Assembly (NCBI GenBank): GCA_001972305.1
Contig: BDDD01000086.1
Span: forward strand, 236,663-300,662
Source: Cephalotus follicularis
Lineage: Eukaryota > Streptophyta > Magnoliopsida > Oxalidales > Cephalotaceae
Length of the DNA: 64,000 nt
Direction: 5' to 3'
Shown here: positions 9,893 to 19,515 of the stretch, one piece after another
Numbering within the stretch: position 1 is the first letter of the stretch
Layout: the number at the start of each line of letters is the position of its first letter
Notes under the pieces: model-generated
The model's input: only the letters and a program-made list of their open reading frames with translations
Databases searched by the model: none
Told to the model about the DNA's origin: nothing
Program-made: the position numbers and the translations under genes

Positions 9893-10165
9893 CCGTCGAA
9901 CAATCACAAGAAAACGCATAAGCATCGACGCTTTTGAGAAAAGCATCGACGCTTATGCGCTAAAACGTTGTCGCTTTTAAGAAAAGCATCGACGCTCTGA
10001 CACTTTTGAGAAAAGCGTCGACGCTTTTGAGAAAAGCGTCAAGCACCAACGCTTTTGAGAAAAGCGTCGACGCTTACGTAGTTAAGCGCGGATAAACTGC
10101 GCTAAGCGTCAACGCTTAACGCATGAACGTCGACGCTTTGTCTTAAAGCGTCGACGGTTTGGCGT
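9893..10165. repeat. Array of CpG-rich palindromes, consensus AAAGCGTCGACGCTTT
   Basis: About ten copies of the near-perfect palindrome AAAGCGTCGACGCTTTTGAG, some with ATC for GTC, lie in tandem or with short spacers. Similar arrays with the same layout occur inside both solo LTRs (18790-18965 and 54905-55250). Here no LTR boundary is visible, so the array may be a remnant of such an LTR or a transposon subterminal repeat. Confidence 0.85.
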
Positions 10166-10807
10166 CAAAGTACGGAAAAAGAGTTTTTCTAAATAACCCA
10201 ATTAATTGTCTGTGTTTATAGAAGCATATTTATCAAGATTATTAGTTAATTTAATGAGATTGAATATGCATGACGGTATGGCTATGGACTTGACTTAGTT
10301 TTGTCTTATTTTATTCAAGTGTTGAATGCATGTTTTTATTTTTCATAATTTTTGGATTGTAATAATTTTTTGAGACTTGCATGTCTCTCTTCACTCTCTT
10401 AATTTGTATCTACAATTCTTCTTCACCTCCTTGTAACCCCCCTTGATTCATTTTAAGGTTTCTGTAGTTTATAGTTGATATATGTAATTGAAGAGCGAGA
10501 GTCGCAGCGAAAGCAAGTTAGAGAAGAAAGAAGATATTACAAGACCCATGCAAGTAGGGGAGCGAATGTATGATTGTAATGACATACCTAGGAATGAGAC
10601 CAGCAGCTTGTTTGAGAGTCAAACAAGTTGTAGTAGAAAAGTCCATAACCCGTCATTAGTTTATAATATGTATGTGATGCATGTCTAAATTATGCTCTAG
10701 AGGTTCTAACGGCCTCTCCATAATATGCCATCTACCTGTAATTTGATTAATAACGGAACGACTAATAATAATAATAAAAGTTATATTATTATTCCTCAAT
10801 TATACCA
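10166..10807. other. Region upstream of the Cp1 leader; possible diverged 5' LTR
   Basis: AT-rich sequence with no convincing gene. A copia 5' LTR is expected here, but I could not align it to the Cp1 3' LTR (15417-17184) beyond short words such as AGGTTCTAAC near 10700. Either the LTR was lost or replaced, or it has diverged beyond recognition by eye. Confidence 0.5.
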
Positions 10808-10819
10808 TGATATCAAGTT
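10807..10819 (+). promoter_or_regulatory. Possible Cp1 primer-binding site
   Basis: CCATGATATCAAG resembles the initiator tRNA-Met site TGGTATCAGAGC with several mismatches, and lies where the leader would begin. Weak evidence. Confidence 0.35.
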
Positions 10820-10827
10820 GAAGTGAA

Positions 10828-10947
10828 ATGGCACAAGAAAGTGTTCAGTCATTGCCTTTTGCCATTGCAACTGATATAGATGCTCTTGGAAATTGTGAGT
10901 GTTTTGGCCCCCGTCAAGACTTACCTTTTCTAGGAACATCTATATAA
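10828..10947 (+). CDS. Small upstream ORF in the Cp1 leader (39 codons)
   Basis: An ATG (AAATGG context) opens a 39-codon frame that starts MAQESVQSLPF and ends SI before TAA. It is the first ATG after the presumed primer-binding site and runs straight through stem-loop 1, so ribosomes translating it would have to open that hairpin. No family is recognised. It could equally be chance; the downstream leader holds other ATGs before the gag start at 11430. Confidence 0.35.
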   Translation: MAQESVQSLPFAIATDIDALGNCECFGPRQDLPFLGTSI

Positions 10948-11208
10948 GTTGAACATGAGATGTACATGTATATGAATTGTGAAGGTGAATATTTTGGCCC
11001 CCGTCAAGATTCACACTAATTCATCGTGTGTTTAATGGTAGGTTAAACTTGACTAGAATACATATGGCGTTTTGGCCCCCGTCAATGTCATGTGTAGACT
11101 AGAGGCAAAAGCGATGATCGGGAATCATGCTATTATATGGTTGGCAAAAGTTTGCCTAACTGCCAGATTTAGTATAGCGTTTTGGCCCCCGTCAATGTTA
11201 TACTAAAT
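10884..11208 (+). promoter_or_regulatory. Four stem-loops with identical 16-nt apical sequence in the Cp1 leader
   Basis: The sequence TTTTGGCCCCCGTCAA occurs exactly four times (10902-10917, 10992-11007, 11070-11085, 11180-11195). Each copy is flanked by sequences that differ between copies but pair within each copy. SL4: 11167-11179 with 11196-11208, 13 pairs. SL3: 11059-11069 with 11086-11096, 11 pairs, then a further 4. SL1: 10895-10900 with 10919-10924, continuing to 10884/10935. SL2: 10985-10990 with 11009-11014, plus 10974-10978 with 11018-11022. The conserved segment can itself fold as UUGGC/GUCAA closing a CCCC tetraloop above a UU bulge. Fixed apical sequence with varying paired flanks indicates a selected RNA structure. 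Its position before gag suggests packaging, dimerisation or translational control. Confidence 0.8.
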
Positions 11209-11429
11209 ATGTTGTAGGACACCGATCCCCACTCGGAAATAAGATCCATGAGACTTGGATTGTTATCTCTCGTCTTCCACAATATTGGAGGGATATGGGA
11301 TTCGCGAAAAACAGTGGGAGCCTGAGAGGAAAAACACCTAAAAGATTAAAGACCAAATCTTTATGGTTATAAACATTAAAATTGAATTTATTTGATTATT
11401 GTCGTTATTTTATATCAACAGACATCGCA
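11209..11429 (+). other. Rest of the Cp1 leader
   Basis: Noncoding sequence before the gag ATG. It contains GTGGGAGCCTGAG (about 11312) and a pyrimidine/T-rich tract ending TATATCAACAG at about 11411-11421, just before gag, which looks like a splice acceptor. A leader intron is possible but not demonstrable. Confidence 0.5.
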
Positions 11430-12270
11430 ATGACAAACCTCATCGATGTAATTCTTGAGAAGAATCAGCTGACATGTCCAAATTATGTGGACTGGCTACG
11501 GAATGTCAAAATAGTTTTGAATTTCTAGGATATAGATTATGTCCTAGAGGCCCCTATGCCAACACTGCCTGCTGAAGATGCTTCAACCGAAGATCATGCC
11601 ATTTATAGGAAATGGGTGGCTGATGAAAAGAAAGTCGGAAGCTACCTAATGACATCGATGAGCAATGCCCTACAAGTCCAGCATGAATCGATGCGAGACT
11701 CTAGGGAAGTCCTGCTACATCTTCGCGAGTTATACGGAGAAAATAGTAGGAACGCTCAGTTTCAGCTCACTGTTGAGCTGCATGGCACTAAAATGACTGA
11801 AAGATCTTTTGTTAATGATCATGTGCTTAAGATGATCAATGCGATTGAACGTCTTGCTGCTCTTGGCATCGTTCAGGATGCTGAATTAAGCACAGATCTG
11901 ATCCTTCATTCGCTTCCACCTTCCTTCTCTGGTTTCATCACCAATTTTAACATGAATAGGATATAGCTCCTCTGCCTAACCTTCTAAACATGCCGAGGGA
12001 AGCCAAAGTGAACATGAATAAGGGCAAGGCGCCAGTCATGATGGTAGGGCAGTCCCGTAGGCCTAAGAGGAAGGGCAAGTCCAAACTTGAGAAGGGGAAG
12101 ACTAAAAATGGGATGATAGCACGACGATCGGCATCTTTCAAACCAGGGAAAGCCAGACCACCTAATCAGACAAACCAGTAAGCTGTTGCTGTGCCGGATA
12201 CTATCGCAAGAGTTTCACCTTCCACTATGGAAAACCAAGACATTGGAAAAAGAATTGTGTGACGTTCCTT
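11430..12270 (+). pseudogene. Cp1 gag (Ty1/copia, UBN2-type) with broken zinc knuckle
   Basis: The frame starts at ATG 11430, stops at 11527-11529 (TAG) and continues open to 11966 as a typical copia gag (YVDWLRNVK, REVLLHLRELYG, VNDHVLKMINAIE, LPPSFSGF). After a frame change it resumes as a Lys-rich linker (GKAPVMMVGQSRRPKRKGKS) to a stop at 12181. The CCHC nucleocapsid motif (FHYGKPRHWKKNC, about 12218-12261) has lost its first Cys residues. Gag would form the particle and bind element RNA, presumably including the upstream stem-loops. Confidence 0.88.
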
Positions 12271-13458
12271 AGATCAATTGGCAAATGTATGCCCTATTTG
12301 TCTTATATAGAGGCGAATATGAATATTTCTGATTCATCTACTTGGATTTTAGACAGCGGATGTGGTACTCACATATGTTCTAATTTACAGGCCCTCACGG
12401 ACAGAAGAAACCTTGAGAAGGGTGAGGGAGATCTACGACTTGTGGGTGGTTCCGTTATTGAAGCTATAGCTATAGGATCAATTTATATTTTGTTGCATTC
12501 GAGCCAGAGTTTAGAACTCAAACATTGTGTTTATTCGCCTCGCATTTTGTGTAATATTATTTCTATTCCAGCATTAGATGCTGAAGGTTTTCATATTATT
12601 TTTAAAGACAAGTGTTGTTCTATTTTATTTAATAATATGATTTATGCAAAATGTTTCCTTCATGATGGATTATATATATTAAGTAAACATAAGATTGTTT
12701 TCAATATGCAAAAAGATAATAAAAGAAAGAGAGATCAAGTTAATCAATCCTACCTATGGCACTGCAGACTTGGTCATATAAGTGAGAAAAGAGTCCGCAG
12801 GTTGTTCTTGGATGGATACTTTGATTTTTCAACGTATCAACCACTTCCAACTTGTGAACCCTGTCCTAAAGGTAAAATGACCAAATCTCCCTTCACAGGG
12901 AAAGGTAAAAGGACCCTAGAACTGCTAGGTCTAGTACATACTGATGTATGTGGACCGATGACAGTTGATGCCAGAGGTGGATATGCCTACTTCATAACCT
13001 TTACAGATGATCATTCTCATTTCTGTTATTTGTACCTTATGCGGCATAAATCTGAAGCCTTTGAAAAGTTTAAAGAATTCAGACAAGAAGTAGAGAAACA
13101 GACTGGTAAAATTCTAAAGACTCTTCGATCAGATCGAGGTGGTGAGTAACTCTCCACCGAGTTTTTAACTTATCTTAGGGATAATGGGATTATCTCTCAG
13201 TGGACCCCTCCGAGAACACCACAGCATAATGGTGTGTTTGAAAGGAGAAATCGTACCTTGCTTGACATGGTGCGTATTATGATGAGTGATGCTGGATTTG
13301 CACTGTCTTTCAGGAGTTATGCTTTGGAGACTGCTATTCTCTTATTAAAAAGGACTCCAACGAAATCTGTTCTCAAAACCCCATATGAGATATGGAACGG
13401 GAAGAAACTCAATATTAGTTATCCAAGGATATGTGGCTGTCCTGCATATGTTAAGTAG
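12259..13458 (+). pseudogene. Cp1 pol: protease and integrase
   Basis: In copia order, protease comes first (STWILDSGCGTHIC, catalytic DSG intact), then the pre-integrase zinc region (LWHCRLGH ... CEPCPKGK) and the integrase core (HTDVCGPM, LRSDRGGE, TPQHNGVFERRN) with D, D and E all present. A single TAA at 13147-13149 replaces the codon after GGE, and another stop (13456-13458) falls after CPAYVK. Apart from these stops the reading is clean, so Cp1 is only moderately old. Confidence 0.92.
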
Positions 13459-13473
13459 ACAACAACAGATAAA

Positions 13474-14619
13474 TTGGAATCTAGGTCCATTAAATGTAAA
13501 CTTATGGGATATCCTAAAGAAACAAGAGGATATTACTTCTATTACCCACCTGACAACAAAGTGTTTGTAGTCAGGTATGCTACTTTTCTTGAGAAGGACT
13601 TCCTGTTGGAAGACAGTAGTGAGAGCGTGATAGAGCTAGATGAACGATCTACAAAATCACAAGTTGAGGTCCTGTTCAATCCTGTTCAAATTGATGTTCC
13701 TGAAATGTCAACTACCACATATACACAACCTCTACGTAGAACTATCCGAATACCCAGGGAACCTGAGAGATACTATGATAATTTTCTCATTGAAGGTACC
13801 CAAGAGGTAAATTTCATGAATGATGATCCGGTAAGCTATAAAGAAGCCATATGCAATATGGACTCGGAGAAATTGCTCAAAGCCATGAATTTTGAAATAG
13901 AATCCATGTACTCCAATAAAGTTTGGGATCTAGTGGATGCACCCGAAGGGATTAAACCCTTAGGTTGCAAATGGATTTTCAACAGGAAACTTGGGGATGA
14001 TGGAAAGGTGAAGACCTTCAAAGCTAGGCTCGTAGCCAAAGGTTACAATCAACGGGAAGGGATTGATTATGAGGAAACTTTCTCTCCCATAGCCATGCTT
14101 AAATCCATTAGGATTTTACTTGCTATAGTTGCACATTTTGACTATGAGATATGGAAAATGGATGTGAAGACTGCTTTTCTCAATGGAAACATTGATGATG
14201 ACATATATATGACTAAACCTGAGGGATTCATATCCATTGGTGAGGACCAGAAAATGTGTATGCTTCAGAAGTCCATTTATGGACTAAAGCAAGCTTCGAG
14301 AAGTTGGAACATCCGATTCGATAAGACAATCAAAGAGTTTGATTTCATTAAGAATCGAGATGAACCATGTGTGTATAAAAAGGTCAGTGGGAGCTCAATG
14401 ACTTTTCTAGTCTTGTATGTTGACGACATACTCCTTATAGAAAATGATGTGATCATGTTATCGAATGTAAAGGCTTGGTTATCCATAATTTTTTCCATGA
14501 AAGACTTGGGAGAAGCTTCCTATATCTTGGGAATAAAGGTCTATAGAGATAGATCAAAAAGGATGATGGGGTTATCCAGTCTTTGTACAATGACAGAGTG
14601 CTTAAGCGGTTTAGAATGA
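13474..14619 (+). pseudogene. Cp1 pol: integrase tail and reverse transcriptase
   Basis: Open for 381 codons: integrase C-terminal part (KLMGYPKETRGYYFY), then RT with VWDLVDAPEGIKPLGCKWI, KARLVAKGY, DVKTAFLNG, SIYGLKQASRSWN and the polymerase box YVDD intact (LVLYVDDILL). The frame is lost at about 14600, where the IQKSLY-like segment shifts frame. RT copies the element RNA into cDNA. Confidence 0.93.
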
Positions 14620-15401
14620 AAAATTCCAAGAGAGGTTACCTGCCTCTATGTCATGGGATTTCACTTTCTAAGCAGATGTCTCCCAAGACAACTGAAGAAA
14701 GATAGAGGATGATGTGCATTCCATATGCTTTGGCAATTGGAAGCGTCATGTATGCTATGCTTTGCACTAGACCAGATATCGCATATGCTGTAAGTGTTAC
14801 AAGCAGTTATCAGTCAGATCCTGGTAAGCAACATTGGAAGGCTGTCAAAGATATCCTCAAGTACCTTAACATGACTAAGGATTTATTCTTAATGTATGGA
14901 GGAAAGGGTTTGAAAATTGAGGGTTTTACTTACTCTAATTGTCAGACAGATGTAGATGATTCAAAATCAATATCGGGGTTTGTGTTCACCTTGAATGGTG
15001 GAGAAGTGAGCTGGAAGAGTTCTAAGCAACTTACCACTGCGGATTCAGTGACAGAAGCTGAATACATTACGGCATCGGAAGCTGCCAAGGAAGGTGTATG
15101 GATGAAGAAGTTCATCGAAGATTTGCTTGTAGTTCCTGACATTGATGATCCGGTATCTTTATACTATGATAATAATGGAGCGATAGCACAGTCCAAGGAG
15201 CCTAGATCTCACTCAAAGTCTAAACACATTCTTAGGTATTTTCATCATATATGTGAGATCATTGATCGTGGAGATATAAAAGTGGAAAGAGTTCCAAGTG
15301 AAGACAACATTGCAGACTCGCTTACTAAGGCACTATCAAAGACAGTCTTTGACAGACACCTTGATGCTATGGGTGTGAGACACTATGGCAACTGGCTTTA
15401 G
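14620..15401 (+). pseudogene. Cp1 pol: C-terminal RT and RNase H
   Basis: From 14709 an open frame of 230 codons gives the copia RNase H region: MYAMLCTRPDIAYAVS, a degenerate YSDxD box (YSNCQTDVDD, first Asp now Asn), SGFVFTLNGGEVSWKSSKQ, SVTEAEYITASEAAKE, YYDNNGAIA, HILRYFHHI and LTKALSK, then a stop just before the polypurine tract. The change in the first acidic position would weaken RNase H. Confidence 0.9.
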
Positions 15402-15416
15402 CACTTAGTGGGAGAT
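15402..15416 (+). promoter_or_regulatory. Cp1 polypurine tract
   Basis: The purine-rich AGTGGGAGAT immediately precedes the TGTT that opens the 3' LTR, the standard position for plus-strand priming. Confidence 0.75.
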
Positions 15417-17184
15417 TGTTAGAGATAAAGTGTTGCAAGCTAGTACAGAGCTTGTATTTACTATATCTTGTATAAACGATTTATAAATTCAATAGAGATG
15501 TTTATGTTTTATTAATGGCTATGAGTTCGTTTCATTAATACATGCTTAATTAATTGTAAATGAATGTCCTGGAATAAAGTTAGAGAACCAAGTTCATGAT
15601 GAGATCATGATGTGAAAGTTGAAATCTTGGTATACTTTATTTCGAATCTTCCTGGTCATAGGATTGACACTCAGGGCATGATCAATCCGGATAGACCAGC
15701 ACGTACTATCAGATCGGTAAGCAGTGGGTGACTGATCTCACATTCACTCGCATGGGCGATGCTATGACAACTACGTGGGTGCTTATTTGATGAGTTCACT
15801 GAAGGTGACTATTGATAGAATATCTGTATGGAGTTTTACTTACATGTCAGACAGAATTCTAATTTTACAGCAGTGCATGTGGTCCTTGCACATGAGCCGT
15901 CACTGGATGTTTTATGCATAAGGTGCTGTGTTTTGATGATGCTTAAATACATATTCTATGATGTATAAACAAGCATTAGTTGGACATGGTACGCTTATGT
16001 ATGGAGGCATGTGAACTGGAAAAAATGAATCCAGTGCTTCTAGTAAAAGAAGATTATGCTTAAGAGGATTTTTCGTTAGCGATTAAGCACTTGGTCAGGC
16101 TAATCAAGAGTGTGATATCATTAGTTTAATATTAGAGGGGCACCTCTAATATTATTTAGGCTAATGAAAGATAGTCACGAGGCTGAAGATTAAATTATTG
16201 AGGTCTGACATAATCCGTATCCAAGATTTAATCAGAGCATTGTTAATGGAGGGACTATACGTGCATGTACCTGTAAATAGTGTTCACAAATTATTCATAT
16301 TACCTGGGGGTCGTTATGCATTGCTAGATGTCGATGTCGACCAGTGGGATGCCCGAGATTAAATTGATAAATTAATCTTGGAAGAAAAGAATTAAAATTG
16401 TTTTAATTCGATATGTCCAAGAGAATATTTTTTATATGATAATAAATATTTAATTGGATAATTGTGAATGTCATGATTTAATCCTACGGCTAGCGTAATA
16501 GTGAACCCATAGGTTCACACACAATACGGGCTGCTATTTCCAACAAGGTTATGAGAGAAAAATTAGGATAATAATTTTCTAATTATAATTAATGAGATTA
16601 ATTATCCTTAATGAGATTAAGGTAAATTAGAATTCTAGAAGAAAAAGAAGACTTCTCCTAGAAGGAATAGGAGACTTCTACTAGAAGGAATGTGAGACTT
16701 CTCCTAGAAACAAAATAGTTTGTGTTCTAATATGATTGTCTAGCAGCAACTATATATATAGAGCACCAGCCCTATAATGTACATGTTTTTGTGTTCTTTT
16801 GGAGTCTTCTCTCTTTTCTCTCTCAAGAACATAATCAAGAGTTGAAGGTTTGAGAAACCGGGTGTTGGAAATTGAAGCTTGGTGTGGATACCTTGGAGGC
16901 CTTCTACACTTTGAGGCTAGAACCGTTTCATAGAAACAAGGAATCTGCGCTTTTGGAAGCAAGAAAACTCAAAGGAAGAAGGAAGGAGATGCTCCATTAA
17001 TATGAGTAATTTCGCATGCTCCTCCTTATTATATATATATATATATAAAACTGTATATGTATGCTCAAAAGATCCTGCGTATGAATCATATGGCTAGATA
17101 TTCATGAGATGATAACATAATATATATATTAGGGTTTTATGCATCTAGATATTTTATTGTTTAAATCGTCATAAGGTTCCAACA
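15417..17184 (+). repeat. Cp1 3' LTR (about 1.77 kb)
   Basis: Starts TGTTAGAGAT right after the polypurine tract and ends TTCCAACA, where Gy2 pol sequence resumes. It contains AT-rich patches, an imperfect triplet near 16625-16710 (ACTTCTCCTAGAAGGAATAGG type, three copies) and TATATATA tracts at 16750 and 17030. No matching 5' LTR was recognised, so a target duplication cannot be tested. Confidence 0.75.
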
Positions 17185-17439
17185 GTACCAACTAGAGTCA
17201 TCTAACATATCAAGCATATCTTCTAATTGAGGAATGGGAAACCTATATTTAACAGTGATCTTATTGATGGCTTGACTATCAATACACATCCTCCAAAAAC
17301 CATCCTTATTTGGGGTCAGCAGAACAAGCACAACACATGGACTCAGGCTATGCTTTACAAAAAATTTCCCTAAAAGCTCATTCACTTGTCTATTTAGTCC
17401 AGCACGCTTTTTAGGATTTAGTCGATAATACGTGATTGG
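17185..17439 (-). pseudogene. Gy2 pol fragment: N-terminal reverse transcriptase
   Basis: The minus strand encodes YYRLNPKKRAGLNRQV, LLTPNKDGFWRMCIDS, NKITVKYRFPIPQLEDMLD, the start of a Ty3/gypsy RT. At the left it is cut at the Cp1 LTR (17184), and at the right it is interrupted by solo LTR S1. The gag and protease lie at 20723-22668. Confidence 0.9.
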
Positions 17440-17780
17440 TGTAACACCCGAGTTTTTCACAAAATGAAATATTATTATGGAATTAATGAGAATAGTGAAA
17501 TTCTCGACTTTGATGACGTTTTCCCTTTTATAATGTCGAGTTTTGAAAGAGGAATGATAAGGAGATATTCAAGGCATTACGCATTTGAAGCCGCAATTAT
17601 GTTGCTCACAATGGCTAATAAAGTCTATTTCTAATGTGCGCTTGTAAGGCCCAGCGTTCGCATTATTTTTATGATTATTTTTTGTTGCCGTTTGGATAAT
17701 TTCTGTCGTAATTTGCGGATTAATCAAGACCCAGACTTTAGTATTTTTGGGGGTAAATGCTAAAGAAGAAGCAAAAGTTA

Positions 17781-17900
17781 AAAGGAGAGAGAGAGAGGGA
17801 CCACGGGCGCGCAGGAAGCGGGCGCGCTAAGCCCCCGTAACAGAGAGACGGGGAGAGAGAGCAGGAGAGAGCGCGGGAGAGAAAGGGAGAGAGGGCGCCG
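17781..17900. repeat. Purine (GA) tracts in S1
   Basis: GAGAGAGAGAGAGG, GAGAGACGGGGAGAGAGAG and similar runs. S2 has the equivalent at about 55705-55760 (opposite orientation). Confidence 0.85.
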
Positions 17901-18789
17901 GAGACGACGCCGGAGCCAGCCACCGGACTAGGAGAGGACGGCGAGCAACCCAGGCACGCCTACCGCCGGTAACTCTTCCCCCTTCTTCTCTTTTTCTCTT
18001 TTCTTATTTTCTTCCCCGCCACTGTTCGCGCCTATGTCGTGCGTTTTCCGATGCCGTTAGCATCGTTGATGGAAGAGGTTTTCATCTAGAAGGCCCGCTC
18101 TGTCCATTAAGACCACCGTTGAGGCATTTCTCGGCCAGAATCAGCTGGGATGTGTTGACTGAGTCGACCCGGCAAGTCGACTCACTGCTGCCTGAGATCG
18201 TGCCTTTGGCGCCTAGTCTCGACGAGTCTTGGACAGTAGTGGGTAGGACTGATGGTTGTGTGGCGTTTTTGTGTGGTGGCCAAAGTGGTGGAAGTTGGAC
18301 TAGTCGACTCAGTGAGTCGCACCGGTGACACGGCGTTCGGCGCCGATTCACGGAGAGTCTTGAGTGGTTTTGAGTAGATCGCTCAATGTGGAACCTGTTT
18401 ATGGGCGTTTCACAAACTGGGTGAGTTGGCCGGAATCTGGCCGACACTCCGGTGACGGCAATGGTTGTTTATGTGCCTTGATCGTAATGGAAATGTATTG
18501 TATGTGCAATGAGCGAGTTCGTAATTCGGTTCGACGGTGAAGGGAAGTGATAATCGATAGTTGGCAGCAACTTGGAAATGTTCGGCGGTTGAACCTGCAA
18601 CTCGAATGTACTGTTGCTATTGTTAACATGTAGGGTGTGTGATATGTTTATGAACATATAGCATGCATATTGTGTTTGATAAATTCTATGCGTGTGTGTC
18701 TTGGACTGAACCGCGTGTATTGTTGTGTTGGTTTACTGTTGGGTGTGGTTTCGATGAAGAAACCATGTTCTGGTTTCATACACGTCAAC

Positions 18790-18965
18790 GCCTTCAGTGC
18801 AAATGACGACGCTTTAAGAACCAATGTAATATTGACTTTGGAGGAGACCTATAAAGCGGCGACGCTTCAATCTCAAACGCCAGCGCTTTAGCCTGCGTAT
18901 CCATTGAAGAACCTTTGATAAGCCCGTAAGCGGCGACGCTTCAAAGAAAAGCGCCGGCGCTTTGC
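18790..18965. repeat. CpG-rich palindromes in S1, AAAGCGxCGxCGCTTT type
   Basis: At least five sites such as AAGCGGCGACGCTTCAA and AAAGCGCCGGCGCTTT, spaced 20-50 bp, partly in inverted pairs. They resemble the arrays at 9893-10165 and 54905-55250. Confidence 0.8.
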
Positions 18966-19339
18966 CCTGCAGATCAAGGACATGTGCTATCATCTTGGAG
19001 GTGGAGAATAGAGCACATGGACAAGTGTCAGGGAGAGAAAGAGATTAAAACAAGGTAAGGGTTCCTGATCACCTTTCCAGAGTATTTTATGGTGGTAAGG
19101 AAAATGCTATTTTTATGCAAAAGTAACGTAAGGATTCCTAATCTTTTCCCAAAGTATTTTATGTCAGTAAGGATTCTGCTCTTTTCCTAAAGTATCAAAT
19201 ATTCTGTTTTATTCTGTTATATTTTGTATGTTTCAAAATTCTGTCAACTTATTGACGAAAGACTATGTTCAAAATTATTTTTAAGTTTTCTCTGGAAATG
19301 ATTATTTCTATATGAAATACCAGTTTTAGAAATGTTATG

Positions 19340-19515
19340 CAAAGCTGTTTTATGAATGCATTTGAGTTAACTACTCAAATGAAAATAAATGTTTTATGAA
19401 TACATTTGAGTTAACTACTCAAATGAAGAGAAATGTTTTATGAATGCATTTGAGTTAACTACTCAAATGAAGAGAAATGTTTTATGAATGCTTTGAGCAG
19501 ATCACTCAAAGTATT
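19340..19515. repeat. About 50-bp tandem repeat (3.5 units) with internal palindrome in S1
   Basis: Each unit reads TGTTTTATGAATGCATTTGA then GTTAACTACTCAAATGAAGA; CATTTGAGT and ACTCAAATG pair within the unit. The fourth unit is degenerate (GCTTTGAGCAGATCACTCAAAG) but keeps the inverted repeat. Confidence 0.9.

Noticed and set aside
10884..11208. CRISPR array, because of four identical short repeats with unique spacers
   Set aside because: The repeats are only 16 nt, spacing is irregular (90, 78, 110 bp), the context is a plant copia leader, and each flank pairs with itself rather than being an independent spacer.
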